The position numbers and the translations under genes are program-made. Positions 1 to 9,167 of a DNA stretch of 46,071 nt are shown piece by piece. Source of the stretch: Ruminococcus sp. (GTDB taxonomy: Bacteria; Bacillota; Clostridia; Oscillospirales; Ruminococcaceae); assembly GCA_017513795.1 (NCBI GenBank), contig JAFXEJ010000016.1, forward strand, positions 1-46,071, given 5' to 3'. Positions within the stretch are counted from its first letter, which is position 1, and each line of letters starts with the position of its first letter. A model generated the notes under the pieces. The model was not told the DNA's origin, did no database searches, and saw only the letters and a program-made list of their open reading frames with translations.

Positions 1-102
<102 letters not shown>

Positions 103-110
103 TTAAAGAA

Positions 111-139
111 AAAGGAAACTGTTAGCAGTTTCCTTTTTT
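111..139 (+). terminator. Intrinsic terminator after 5S rRNA
   Basis: An 11-bp perfect stem (AAAGGAAACTG, 111-121, with CAGTTTCCTTT, 126-136) encloses a TTAG loop and runs into a T tract at 131-139. It would end the rRNA transcript. The tRNA lies only 12 bases further on and may be read through or transcribed separately. Confidence 0.85.
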
Positions 140-150
140 CACATATCTAT

Positions 151-227
151 GGACCATTAGCTCAGTTGGTCAGAGCTCCCGGCTCATAACCGGTCGGTCC
201 GGGGTTCGAGTCCCTGATGGTCCACCA
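151..227 (+). tRNA. tRNA with CAT anticodon, most likely tRNA-Ile2
   Basis: A complete 77-nt cloverleaf is visible. The acceptor stem is GGACCAT with ATGGTCC, the D stem GCTC/GAGC, the anticodon loop CTCATAA (183-189, anticodon CAT at 185-187), the T loop TTCGAGT (205-211), and CCA is encoded at 225-227. A CAT anticodon fits initiator Met, elongator Met or Ile2. The acceptor pairs C4-G69 and C5-G68 are the known determinants for TilS, which converts C34 to lysidine, and the body resembles Bacillus tRNA-Ile2. The isoleucine (AUA-reading) assignment is therefore preferred but inferred. Position 27-43 is a C/U mismatch. Confidence 0.9.
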
Positions 228-233
228 TAAATC

Positions 234-260
234 AAATCTCCAGTAATGGGGATTTTTTTT
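234..260 (+). terminator. Intrinsic terminator after the tRNA
   Basis: An 8-bp stem AAATCTCC (234-241) with GGGGATTT (248-255), closed through one T-G pair, has a 6-base loop and runs into a T tract (253-260). It is placed directly behind the tRNA CCA end. Confidence 0.8.
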
Positions 261-284
261 GTACTTATACATATGATTAATTTA

Positions 285-316
285 TCCGCTGAATTTAATT
301 TCAGCGGAATTTTTTT
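285..316 (+). terminator. Second intrinsic terminator before uvrB
   Basis: A 9-bp perfect stem TCCGCTGAA (285-293) with TTCAGCGGA (300-308) is followed by a T tract (310-316). With the previous hairpin it forms tandem terminators that insulate uvrB from the rRNA/tRNA transcription unit. The A/T flanks might let it work in both directions. Confidence 0.75.
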
Positions 317-323
317 ATAAAAA

Positions 324-352
324 TTGCATTCCTGTATGTTTTATGGTATAAT
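324..352 (+). promoter_or_regulatory. Sigma-A type promoter of uvrB
   Basis: TTGCAT (324-329), a 17-base spacer and TATAAT (347-352) preceded by TGG, which is an extended -10. The predicted start near 359 leaves a short leader before the SD at about 370-375. I see no SOS (LexA/DinR) operator between promoter and start codon. Confidence 0.8.
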
Positions 353-381
353 AAATGTAAATCAGTACGAAGGGGGATTTT

Positions 382-2343
382 ATGGATAAATTCAAGCTGT
401 TTTCAGATTACAATCCGGCTGGAGATCAGCCTAAAGCAATTGAAGAACTTGTGTCGGGCATAGAATCTGGAAAAAAAGAGCAGATTCTGCTTGGAGTAAC
501 TGGTTCCGGAAAGACTTTTACTATGGCTAATGTAATTGCAAGAGTAAACAAACCGACACTTGTTCTTGCACATAATAAGATACTTGCGGCGCAGCTTTGC
601 TCGGAATTCAAGGAATTCTTCCCTGAAAATGCCGTAGAATATTTTGTTTCCTACTACGACTATTATCAGCCGGAAGCATATGTTCCGAGTACTGACAGCT
701 ATATCGAAAAGGATTCCTCTGTCAATGATGAGATTGATAAGCTTCGTCATTCGGCAACGACTGCTCTTGCAGAGCGCCGTGATGTTATAATTGTTGCGAG
801 CGTTTCGTGCATTTATTCACTGGGTAGTCCCGATGAATACCGCTCAATGGTAGTTTCTATAAGGCAGGGAACCGAAAAGCCTCGTGAACAGCTTATTGAC
901 GAGCTTGTAAAAATCAGATATGAACGCAATGACATAGCTTTTGAACGTAATAAATTCCGTGTGCGTGGAGATGTTGTCGAGATTTTTCCGGCAATGTCCT
1001 CAGATACTGCTGTGAGAGTAGAATATTTTGGTGACGAGATTGATAGAATTTCCGAGATAAACGTTGTGACCGGAGAGGTCAAGGCTGTTGTTTCGCACGC
1101 TGCTATTTTTCCGGCTTCGCACTATGTTGTCAGTGATGATAAGCTTGAATCAGCACTTCAGGAGCTTGACATGGAACTTGCCGAGCGTATCCAGTGGTTT
1201 ACTGAAAATAATAAACTTATCGAGGCGCAGAGAATTGAACAGCGCACACATTACGATATGGAAATGCTCAGAGAAGTCGGCTTTTGCAGCGGAGTTGAGA
1301 ATTATTCCCGTGTACTTGCCGGACGTCCGCCGGGAAGCTCTCCGCAGACGCTTCTCGATCATTTTCCTGAGGATTTTCTGCTGATAGTCGATGAAAGTCA
1401 CGTTACGCTCCCTCAGGTAAGGGCAATGTATGCCGGAGACCGTGCTAGAAAGACTACATTGATAGATTATGGCTTTCGCCTTCCGAGTGCTCTTGATAAC
1501 AGACCGCTTAATTTTGACGAGTTCAATGCTCACATAGATCAGGCGATTTATGTCAGTGCAACTCCCGGACAGATAGAGCGTGAAAAAACTGACATAATCG
1601 TAGAACAGGTTATACGTCCTACAGGACTTGTTGATCCCGAAATAATCGTTAAGCCGACACAGGGACAGATCGACGATCTGCTTTCCGAGATAAATACACG
1701 CATTGAACGTAATGAACGTGTTCTTGTCACAACGCTGACGAAAAAAATGGCTGAGGATCTCACAGATTACTACGAAAGACTTGGCGTCAAAGTGCGTTAT
1801 CTTCATCATGATATTGATACTATTGAGCGTATGGAGATAATCAAAGATCTGCGAAACGGCGAATTTGATGTTCTTGTAGGAATAAATCTTCTTCGTGAGG
1901 GACTTGATATTCCGGAGGTAAGCCTTATCGCTATACTTGACGCTGATAAGGAGGGATTCCTCAGAAGTGAGACTTCGCTTATACAGACGATAGGACGTGC
2001 CGCACGAAATGCCGGCGGACAGGTTATAATGTATGCAGATACGGTAACAGGTTCAATGGAGAGGGCGATAACTGAAACAGAGCGCCGCCGTGCAATTCAG
2101 ACCGCATACAACGAGGAACACGGAATTGTTCCGAAAACTATCATCAAGGGTATAAGAGATGTTCTTGAAATCACCTCAAAGAAGTCAGTTGATGAAAAGA
2201 CAAAGAAGAAAAAGCTCAGTGCGGCTGAAAAGAAGGAGCTTATAGAAAAGCTCACTCAGGAAATGAAGAACGCCGCAAAGCTTCTTGAGTTTGAACACGC
2301 AGCTTATCTCAGAGATAAAATTCGGGAGCTTGAGGGAAAATAA
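382..2343 (+). CDS. uvrB: UvrABC excinuclease subunit B
   Basis: UvrB is the central helicase-like subunit of nucleotide excision repair. UvrA loads it on damaged DNA, it verifies the lesion, and it recruits UvrC for incision. The 653-residue product has the family's usual length. Walker A GVTGSGKT lies at residues 38-45, the tyrosine-rich beta-hairpin ([12 protein letters not shown]) that clamps DNA at about 92-103, and the DESH helicase box at 337-340. The C-terminal helicase motifs ([22 protein letters not shown]) are present, as is a terminal UVR coiled-coil motif that contacts UvrC. The ATG at 382 follows a GGGGGA SD with good spacing. uvrA is not next to it here; the next gene has its own promoter, so uvrB appears monocistronic. 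Confidence 0.98.
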   Translation: MDKFKLFSDYNPAGDQPKAIEELVSGIESGKKEQILLGVTGSGKTFTMANVIARVNKPTLVLAHNKILAAQLCSEFKEFFPENAVEYFVSYYDYYQPEAYVPSTDSYIEKDSSVNDEIDKLRHSATTALAERRDVIIVASVSCIYSLGSPDEYRSMVVSIRQGTEKPREQLIDELVKIRYERNDIAFERNKFRVRGDVVEIFPAMSSDTAVRVEYFGDEIDRISEINVVTGEVKAVVSHAAIFPASHYVVSDDKLESALQELDMELAERIQWFTENNKLIEAQRIEQRTHYDMEMLREVGFCSGVENYSRVLAGRPPGSSPQTLLDHFPEDFLLIVDESHVTLPQVRAMYAGDRARKTTLIDYGFRLPSALDNRPLNFDEFNAHIDQAIYVSATPGQIEREKTDIIVEQVIRPTGLVDPEIIVKPTQGQIDDLLSEINTRIERNERVLVTTLTKKMAEDLTDYYERLGVKVRYLHHDIDTIERMEIIKDLRNGEFDVLVGINLLREGLDIPEVSLIAILDADKEGFLRSETSLIQTIGRAARNAGGQVIMYADTVTGSMERAITETERRRAIQTAYNEEHGIVPKTIIKGIRDVLEITSKKSVDEKTKKKKLSAAEKKELIEKLTQEMKNAAKLLEFEHAAYLRDKIRELEGK

Positions 2344-2353
2344 AATTGTTTTA

Positions 2354-2382
2354 TTGACAAATTAACGAAATACAGGTATAAT
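2354..2382 (+). promoter_or_regulatory. Consensus sigma-A promoter of the C11 peptidase gene
   Basis: A perfect TTGACA (2354-2359), 17-base spacer and TATAAT (2377-2382). The leader is only about 20 bases before the AGGAGG SD (2399-2404). No terminator separates it from uvrB, so some read-through is possible. High constitutive expression is expected from the match. Confidence 0.85.
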
Positions 2383-2408
2383 TATAAAAAAGCTTATAGG
2401 AGGTCGCT

Positions 2409-4730
2409 ATGGATCAGAAAAACAGACCACAGGGCAGAAAGAAAAACGTCACAGGCGCAGGCAAGGACGTATATAAAAGAGGAGAGGGACTCGGCACAGG
2501 CAGAGTCGGCTCAAAGGATCATTCATCCGGTAAAAGTGCCGGCGGAAGCAGCAGCGGAGGCGGAAGCGTTCCTAAGCGTGCAGCAGCGGGCGGCGGAGGA
2601 ATTCTCGCCATTGGAATACTCATTTTTTCTCTTATAAAAGGCGGAGGTCTCGGCGGACTTCTTGACAGCATGAAGAATTCAGGTTCAAGCGGCGGCGGAA
2701 CAGGTGTCGGAAACTATTCTGCAAGCAGCGAAGGAACTGTAAATACATCTGTTGCGAAGGGTTCCCGTGAAAAAAGAACCGTTATCAAGGGAAATAATAA
2801 GGATTCCGTAACAATAATGGTTTATCTTTGCGGAACTGACCTTGAATCAAAATACGGCATGGCAACATCCGATATCGAGGAAATGAAGGCAGCCAGCAAG
2901 AAATTCGGTGATGATTTCAATATCATTATCTACACCGGAGGCTGTAATAAATGGAAAACAAGTGCAATAAGCAGCAGAGTAAATCAGATTTATCAGATAA
3001 AGGACGGAAAGCTGAAAGAGCTTGTCGATGATGACGGTAAAAAGGCAATGACAGATCCTGATAATCTGGGATCGTTCATTAAATACTGCAAGAAGAATTT
3101 CCCCGCAAACCGTAACGAACTCATTCTTTGGGATCACGGCGGCGGTTCTGTAAGCGGCTACGGCTACGATGAAAAGAATGCCGGAAAGGGCTCAATGGAT
3201 CTTGCAAAGCTTAAACAGGCTCTTGATAAGGGCGGAATGACTTTTGACTTCATCGGATTTGACGCTTGTCTCATGGCAACAGCTGAAACAGCTCTCCTTC
3301 TTGATGAATACGCTGATTATCTCATAGCTTCTGAGGAAACTGAGCCTGGAATCGGCTGGTATTACACCGACTGGCTGACTGCTTTTGCCAAGAATAAGTC
3401 AATGCCGACTGTTGAGATCGGAAAGAATATCATTGATGATTTTGTTGAGGAATGTGCAAAAAAATGCAGAGGACAGAAAACCACACTTTCAATTATTGAC
3501 CTTGCAGAATTTTCCAACACTGTTCCGGAGGATCTTTCAGAATTCTCGAAATCTGTGAGCACCAAGATCACAAACGACGAATTCAAGGAAGTTTCTGATG
3601 CACGTTATAATACAAGAGAATTTGCTGTTGATTCCAAGATAGATCAGGTTGATCTTGCAAGTCTTGCATACAATATGGGAACTCCTGAGGGTAAAGCTCT
3701 TGCTGAATCTATCAGAAGTGCCGTAAAATACAACAGAACATCCACAAACATGACAAATGCATACGGTGTGTCAATTTATTTCCCGTATAAGCGTACCTCA
3801 AACGTTGATAAGGCGTGTAATACATACAAGAGCATCGGTATGGATTCTGACTACTCCAAGTGTATACGTCAGTTTGCAGCTACAGAAACAAGCGGACAGG
3901 TTGCAGCCGGAGGTTCATCCTCACCGGCGGCGTCGATATTTGGCTCCGGAAGTTCAACCGGTTCATCAGGCAGCACTGATATCATCGGACAGCTTCTCGG
4001 TTCGTTCTTAGGTTCTAAAAAGAATATTGACGGTCTTGACAGCTCCAACACTGACTTCATGAACGATCAGAATACAGAAGAAACAGCTGAGTATCTTGCA
4101 AAAAATGCCTTTGATCCGTCGAAGCTTGTATGGGATACAAGCAGCGGCGATTATAAGATCTCGCTTACAGAAGAACAGTGGGATCTTGTTCATGCGGTTG
4201 ACAAGAACCTCTTTATCTATGACGGCGGCGGATATATCGACATGGGACTTGATAATGTGTTCAGCTATGACGATAATGGTGATCTCATTGCCGACGCTGA
4301 AAAGGACTGGGTAGCTATCAACAGCCAGCCAGTTGCTTATTACCATACAGATACCATTGAGAATTCCGACGGAACATCTACTCATATGGGTTATGTTCCG
4401 GCATATCTCAACGGAGAGAGAGTCAAGCTGATAATCGTATTTGAAGGCGATGACGGCTATATTGCCGGAGCTACAGACGATTACAAAAACGGCGAGACAG
4501 AAACTGTTGCAAAGAGCATGACAGAGCTTGAAACAGGTGATGTTCTTGAATTTATCGGTGATTACTACAATTCTGACCTTGAATATCAGGATTCCTACTA
4601 TATTGGCGATCCTATGACGGTAAGCTCTGATATGAAGGTAAGCAACGTTACACTGAACAGCGATGTAAAGATACTTTACTGCTTTACAGATATCTACAAT
4701 CAGTCATACTGGTCTGAGGCTATAGATTAA
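2409..4730 (+). CDS. Membrane-anchored clostripain-like cysteine peptidase (family C11)
   Basis: The product (773 residues) belongs to peptidase family C11, whose members cut after basic residues. The catalytic His lies in LILWDHGGG (H243) and the Cys in GFDACLMA (C287), both in the usual context with an acidic S1 pocket expected. The N-terminus is not a classical signal peptide. It has about 60 basic and Gly/Ser-rich residues, then a short hydrophobic segment (about 64-77) flanked by glycine runs, so the enzyme is probably a type II membrane protein with the protease outside. A Ser/Gly linker at about 500-540 leads to a C-terminal region of about 230 acidic, Tyr-rich residues that I do not recognise. 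It lies between its own promoter and a hairpin terminator, hence likely a single-gene unit. Substrate and any self-processing site are unknown. Confidence 0.85.
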   Translation: MDQKNRPQGRKKNVTGAGKDVYKRGEGLGTGRVGSKDHSSGKSAGGSSSGGGSVPKRAAAGGGGILAIGILIFSLIKGGGLGGLLDSMKNSGSSGGGTGVGNYSASSEGTVNTSVAKGSREKRTVIKGNNKDSVTIMVYLCGTDLESKYGMATSDIEEMKAASKKFGDDFNIIIYTGGCNKWKTSAISSRVNQIYQIKDGKLKELVDDDGKKAMTDPDNLGSFIKYCKKNFPANRNELILWDHGGGSVSGYGYDEKNAGKGSMDLAKLKQALDKGGMTFDFIGFDACLMATAETALLLDEYADYLIASEETEPGIGWYYTDWLTAFAKNKSMPTVEIGKNIIDDFVEECAKKCRGQKTTLSIIDLAEFSNTVPEDLSEFSKSVSTKITNDEFKEVSDARYNTREFAVDSKIDQVDLASLAYNMGTPEGKALAESIRSAVKYNRTSTNMTNAYGVSIYFPYKRTSNVDKACNTYKSIGMDSDYSKCIRQFAATETSGQVAAGGSSSPAASIFGSGSSTGSSGSTDIIGQLLGSFLGSKKNIDGLDSSNTDFMNDQNTEETAEYLAKNAFDPSKLVWDTSSGDYKISLTEEQWDLVHAVDKNLFIYDGGGYIDMGLDNVFSYDDNGDLIADAEKDWVAINSQPVAYYHTDTIENSDGTSTHMGYVPAYLNGERVKLIIVFEGDDGYIAGATDDYKNGETETVAKSMTELETGDVLEFIGDYYNSDLEYQDSYYIGDPMTVSSDMKVSNVTLNSDVKILYCFTDIYNQSYWSEAID

Positions 4731-4741
4731 TGATGTGATAT

Positions 4742-4788
4742 ATGCCGGAGGAAAGTGATTTTCAGCTTTCTTCCGGCATTATTCTATT
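4742..4788 (+). terminator. Probable terminator after the C11 peptidase
   Basis: A 14-bp stem (4742-4755 with 4766-4779, one G-T pair) with a 10-base loop. The following tract is T-rich but interrupted (TATTCTATTTCC), so termination may be incomplete. It separates the peptidase gene from the miaB promoter. Confidence 0.65.
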
Positions 4789-4811
4789 TCCGAAAAAATA
4801 AGCATTTTTGC

Positions 4812-4840
4812 TTGAAAAATTTTCGTATATATGTTATAAT
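4812..4840 (+). promoter_or_regulatory. Promoter of the miaB-mutS-mutL-miaA operon
   Basis: TTGAAA (4812-4817), a 17-base spacer and TATAAT (4835-4840) with an extended TGT just upstream. This is the only clear promoter I find before hfq, so it may drive all genes from miaB to miaA, about 12.7 kb. Confidence 0.8.
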
Positions 4841-4877
4841 AATTTAATACGGAATTTCAGGACAGGAGGCAGGAATT

Positions 4878-6245
4878 TTGAACGATAATTCAGCTGTAAT
4901 TTGTGAAATAAGAACGATTCTGGGCGGAAGTTCGCCGAAAGCTCTTGTTAGAAGCTTCGGATGTCAGCTTAATGTCTCAGACGGCGAGAAAATAAAAGGT
5001 CTGCTGGAGAAAATCGGATATACATTTACTGAAAACGAGGACGAAGCCGACCTTATTATCCTAAATACCTGTGCTGTCCGTGAATCGGCAGAGGACAGGG
5101 TTTTCGGTATAATAGGCAGCATGAAAAAGCTCAAGGAGCTTAAACCTTCCCTTATAATCGGAATTTCCGGCTGTATGACTGCTCAGGCTCACAATGCCGA
5201 AAAGATAAGGAGATCATATCCACAGGTAAGCTTTGTCATGGGAACATCAGCGATAAGCTCGCTTCCGGCACTTCTGCTGGACAGCCTCAGAGGAGTGAAA
5301 TTTTCTGCTGATACATCAGAATACGATGATTTTTCACAGTCTGTGCCGCAGGTGCGTGACAGTAGTTTCAAGGCAAGTGTTCCGATAATGTTCGGGTGCA
5401 ATAACTTCTGCACTTATTGTATAGTCCCCTATGTCCGTGGACGTGAACGCAGCCGCAGATCTGATGATATCATCCGAGAGGTGTGCGGACTTGTACATGA
5501 CGGCTACAAGGAAATAATGCTTCTCGGACAGAATGTCAATTCGTACGGAAATGATTCAGACGGAGAGATAAGCTTTCCGCAGCTTCTCAGAAAGCTCAAC
5601 GAAATTGATGGCGATTTTGTTATCAGATTCATGTCCTCTCACCCGAAGGACGCTTCACGGGAGCTTATAGATACTATCCTTGAATGTGACAAGGTTGCAA
5701 AGCATCTTCATCTGCCGCTTCAGAGCGGAAGCAGCAGTGTCCTTGACAGGATGAACCGCAGATATACAGCGGAAAAATACCTTGAAACCGTTGATTATAT
5801 CCGCAGCAAAGATCCGGATTTCTCGCTTACCACTGATATTATTGTGGGATTTCCGAATGAAACTGACGAGGAATTCAAGGATACGCTGGATATTATCCGC
5901 AGAGTGAGATATGATAATATATATTCATTTATTTACTCAAAGCGTTCCGGAACAAAAGCCGCCGCTATGGACGATGCTACTCCGGAGGATGTAAAGGGAC
6001 GCCGCATGAGAGAGCTTTTAGAAGCTCAGCGTGAGATTTCCGCAGAGCATTACAAGAGGTTTATCGGCAGAAAACTGCGGGTTCTTGTTGATGACGCTTC
6101 AAAGAAGCATACTGGCTTCCTGACGGGAAAAAGCAATGAATTTATAATTGTTGAGTTTGAGGGAGATACTTCTCTCATCGGAAAGTTCGTGGATGTGGAA
6201 ATCACCGAAGCCATGAACTGGGCAGTAAGAGGAAAGTTGGTATGA
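4878..6245 (+). CDS. miaB: tRNA-2-methylthio-N6-dimethylallyladenosine synthase MiaB
   Basis: MiaB is a radical-SAM methylthiotransferase that turns i6A37 of UNN-reading tRNAs into ms2i6A37. The UPF0004 domain carries the three auxiliary-cluster cysteines at C29, C65 and C99. The radical-SAM CxxxCxxC motif is C174-C178-C181, and a TRAM tRNA-binding domain occupies the last 65 or so residues. At 455 residues it is full length. The start is TTG at 4878 with an AGGAGGC SD 8-9 bases upstream; no in-frame ATG fits better. Its substrate is made by MiaA, encoded at the far end of the same operon. The stop overlaps the next start (ATGA), which implies translational coupling to a lipoprotein gene of no obvious relation. 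Confidence 0.96.
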   Translation: MNDNSAVICEIRTILGGSSPKALVRSFGCQLNVSDGEKIKGLLEKIGYTFTENEDEADLIILNTCAVRESAEDRVFGIIGSMKKLKELKPSLIIGISGCMTAQAHNAEKIRRSYPQVSFVMGTSAISSLPALLLDSLRGVKFSADTSEYDDFSQSVPQVRDSSFKASVPIMFGCNNFCTYCIVPYVRGRERSRRSDDIIREVCGLVHDGYKEIMLLGQNVNSYGNDSDGEISFPQLLRKLNEIDGDFVIRFMSSHPKDASRELIDTILECDKVAKHLHLPLQSGSSSVLDRMNRRYTAEKYLETVDYIRSKDPDFSLTTDIIVGFPNETDEEFKDTLDIIRRVRYDNIYSFIYSKRSGTKAAAMDDATPEDVKGRRMRELLEAQREISAEHYKRFIGRKLRVLVDDASKKHTGFLTGKSNEFIIVEFEGDTSLIGKFVDVEITEAMNWAVRGKLV

Positions 6246-8203
6246 AAGCGAGGATATCCGCTGCTCTGGCGGCAACTATTTTACTCACCGGATGCTCATG
6301 GAAAGATTTCTGGACAGTCTCCAGAGAAGAAGTGAAAAATTCAGAACCGGTTGAGGAAATCACAACTGAACCTCCGACAGAGATATTATCGGAGGCAGCA
6401 CTTCAGTCAGGCGGAAGAAATGTAAGTCCGGTTGTGGACAGGCATACACGGTATATAGACCTTACAAGGCAGAAAAACAGAGAATACTGGAAAAGGGATT
6501 CGCATGAATCAAGATACAGAATGAGAGGGCACGGAACGGTTATTGAGGGCAACGGAAATATCCGGCTCAGGGATTCAGAAGGCAAAGAAAAAATTCTTGT
6601 ATCTTCGGATAAAATCGGCGGCAGACCAGAAATTGACTGCAAGATAGACGAAAGCCGGTTTGTATTTACCGTTTATGACGGAGATCCTGTGGTCATTTAT
6701 GACGGAGATCCTGCGGTGAAATGCATGATTTACGATCTTGAAACGGAATCGTATACAGATATTTCAGCAGAATATGATTTTCTTTCGTATCCCTATCATC
6801 GTCCGTATGTTTCAGGAAATAATCTTATCATGCGTATGAAAGACGCTGATTCTGACGGGGATTTCTGCTATCTGCTCGTTGATCTTGATACTTATAAAAT
6901 CAGCAAGGCAGAGTATGGAGATATCAACCATGAATCGGATTATTCGTGGGCAGCTTTTTCTCCCGACGGAAAGGATGTGGCTGTAATCTCCGGCGGAGAA
7001 GAAAGCAATGGACTTTATGAGTATAAAGTTACGCTGTATTCTCAGAAAAACGGCGAAAAGCTCAGTGAATTCGTTATCGGAGCCGAAACGAAGCATCCGG
7101 AATTCAGCCTTGAATTTAAGGACAATAACATAATTTATGTATATGCTACCGGCGACGACGTAACAGGCTGGAGTGATCTTTACATCATTGATTTGTGGTA
7201 CGGCGACGGCATTGAATATATTCAGAACAAGAAGAAGGAATATCCCGCTGCAGAGAATGTTGTTATCGCTGAGCCAGAAGAAACCGATCTGATGAACATA
7301 ATGAATCCGTTGGTTTTGTCTGCTGATGAGGGATATTATTACTATGGTTATTATTATGACAGCGGCGATGGTAATCTTTCTGCATTCTGTGCTGGTTCAG
7401 ATTGTTCATGGAGTTTTGTCAGAGACGGCGTGCTTTATGGGACGACTTATCAATATAACGGCTCGGTAGGTGATGTTGTCGCCTATGCCTGCAAGTATGA
7501 AAATAATGAGATAAGCATAATCAGCGAAGCTTCGGACGAAGGTAGTGCCTGTGTGTATACCCCAGACTATATCTACTATGTGCTGGAGCGTGGTGAATCA
7601 ACGGGAATCTACAGAATGGATTATGACGGAAAAAACCATAAGCGAGTTTTTGCTTTTGATGATTCGGTGTTCATGGGTGATTTTATCGTAAACGGCAGTA
7701 AAATTTATTATAGCTGGTATGAATCAGATATGGATATGCAGCTTTATCGGTTTGGAATCTACGATATAGAAACAAAAGAGCATAAAAGGCTCAATGACGG
7801 GGAATTAGGCAGAATAAACGGCGGATATATGTATTTTACTGAGTTTGTAAGTGGCCCGAGCGGCAAAGAATACGACTATACTTGTAATCTCATGAGAATG
7901 AACCTTGAGGATTACACCATTGAATGTGTAGGCGAGGATATATGGGGCTATGACTTTCAGGGGAATTCCATTTTGTATTACCGCAATGAATCCTTCGGAA
8001 AGAGCAATATTTACCGACTTGAAAACGGTGAAAGCAAGGTCGTATTTTCAGGTGATACTCTGGGCGAGGAATGCTTTATATATGAAATTCAGTGTACAGA
8101 GGATGAAATAATTCTGAACGCAGAAATCGATGCGAATCATGTTCAGCTAATAGGAATTGATAAGCATGGAAATATCAAAAAATATCATGAATACGGTTAC
8201 TGA
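6242..8203 (+). CDS. Lipoprotein with propeller-like (DUF5050-type) repeats
   Basis: The N-terminus is a lipoprotein signal with lipobox LTGC, lipidation at C18, followed by a Glu/Thr/Pro-rich linker to about residue 60. The remaining roughly 590 residues are rich in Tyr, Asp and Gly. They contain recurring blocks of the form IYxxDYDGKNxK and xIYYxxY, typical of DUF5050 and other beta-propeller-like surface proteins; this is a resemblance, not a firm family call. A short in-frame duplication (YDGDPVVI, YDGDPAVK) lies near residue 145. No catalytic motif is evident. The ATG at 6242 overlaps the miaB stop by four bases. The gene would be anchored on the outer face of the membrane while its operon partners act on DNA and tRNA, so a functional link is not apparent. 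Confidence 0.75.
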   Translation: MKARISAALAATILLTGCSWKDFWTVSREEVKNSEPVEEITTEPPTEILSEAALQSGGRNVSPVVDRHTRYIDLTRQKNREYWKRDSHESRYRMRGHGTVIEGNGNIRLRDSEGKEKILVSSDKIGGRPEIDCKIDESRFVFTVYDGDPVVIYDGDPAVKCMIYDLETESYTDISAEYDFLSYPYHRPYVSGNNLIMRMKDADSDGDFCYLLVDLDTYKISKAEYGDINHESDYSWAAFSPDGKDVAVISGGEESNGLYEYKVTLYSQKNGEKLSEFVIGAETKHPEFSLEFKDNNIIYVYATGDDVTGWSDLYIIDLWYGDGIEYIQNKKKEYPAAENVVIAEPEETDLMNIMNPLVLSADEGYYYYGYYYDSGDGNLSAFCAGSDCSWSFVRDGVLYGTTYQYNGSVGDVVAYACKYENNEISIISEASDEGSACVYTPDYIYYVLERGESTGIYRMDYDGKNHKRVFAFDDSVFMGDFIVNGSKIYYSWYESDMDMQLYRFGIYDIETKEHKRLNDGELGRINGGYMYFTEFVSGPSGKEYDYTCNLMRMNLEDYTIECVGEDIWGYDFQGNSILYYRNESFGKSNIYRLENGESKVVFSGDTLGEECFIYEIQCTEDEIILNAEIDANHVQLIGIDKHGNIKKYHEYGY

Positions 8204-8230
8204 TAGCGTAATTGTGACAGGAGAAAAAAT

Positions 8231-9151
8231 ATGAAGAAACTGATTTCATTATTATGTCTGACAGCAATGCTTACGGGCTGCGGAGTTGAGGGAAAATCAA
8301 GCGAAGCGGATTCCGGAAAAAGTACTGTCAGCGAAAAAGAAGAAACAACTTCCGCAGATACATCTGAAGCTGAGACGAGTACTGAAAACAGTACCGAAGC
8401 TGAAACTACTGCGGAAATCACTACAACAGAAGCTGCTGAGGAGGAAACATCTGCTGAAATCACTACAGCAGAGGCAGAAAAAATCACTGAGAATGTCAAT
8501 ACAGTGACATATCGTTCGGTTCTGGAGGGAATCTACTATGACAGAGTTCTTCCGGACGGAGAAGCGCTTCCCGATACTGTCGGAGAGGATATTTCTGAAA
8601 ATCAGTTTGCTGTTTATGATGCCGACAAGGACGGCAGAGATGAACTTATTTTCATGTTCAAAAGCACATATATGGCAGGAATGTTTTCTGCAATATACGA
8701 TCATGACGCAGACGGAAATATAATAAATCAGTTTCAGGGATTTCCGGCAATGCGTTTTTACAGCAACGGCGTTATAGAATCAGATGCCTCTCATAATCAG
8801 GGCCCTTCTGTTTCGTTCTGGCCGTATGCGCTGTATCAGTATGATGCCGCATCGGACAAATACGACAGAATAGCTCATGTTGAAGCTATGGAAAAAGGCG
8901 TTGTAAATGAAATAAACAAAAATGCCGCAGATTATGGCATAGATCCGCCTTATGAATATCCGTCAGATATAGATACAAGCGGCTGGGGACTCGTATATTA
9001 TATATATCCGGTTGACGGCAGTTCGGATATACCTCCGGTCGATCTGACTGAATACGAAGCATGGCATAATCAATATATCGGCGGTGCAGAGCTTGTTGAT
9101 GTACCGTTTATGAATCTTACAGAAGAAAACATTCAAAAAGTAAATCAATAA
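8231..9151 (+). CDS. Lipoprotein with Ser/Thr/Glu-rich stalk, function unknown
   Basis: The 306-residue product starts with a lipoprotein signal (LTGC, lipidation at C17). A low-complexity stalk of Ser, Thr, Glu and Ala follows to about residue 90, then a compact domain of about 215 residues. That domain opens with acidic loops of the DADKDGRDEL and DHDADGN type, similar to calcium-binding FG-GAP/EF-hand-like loops, so calcium binding is plausible but unproven. I do not recognise the domain. The SD (AGGAG, 8219-8223) gives good spacing to ATG 8231. It lies 27 bases after the preceding lipoprotein gene and 16 bases before the YlbF/YmcA-family gene, clearly in the same operon. The reverse frame over the stalk is open only because of its biased codons. 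Confidence 0.8.
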   Translation: MKKLISLLCLTAMLTGCGVEGKSSEADSGKSTVSEKEETTSADTSEAETSTENSTEAETTAEITTTEAAEEETSAEITTAEAEKITENVNTVTYRSVLEGIYYDRVLPDGEALPDTVGEDISENQFAVYDADKDGRDELIFMFKSTYMAGMFSAIYDHDADGNIINQFQGFPAMRFYSNGVIESDASHNQGPSVSFWPYALYQYDAASDKYDRIAHVEAMEKGVVNEINKNAADYGIDPPYEYPSDIDTSGWGLVYYIYPVDGSSDIPPVDLTEYEAWHNQYIGGAELVDVPFMNLTEENIQKVNQ

Positions 9152-9167
9152 AAGGAGAATTATTATT

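Noticed and set aside
6670-6716. Tandem repeat array in the lipoprotein gene
   Set aside because: Only two copies of an eight-residue unit; a minor internal duplication, not a repeat array.
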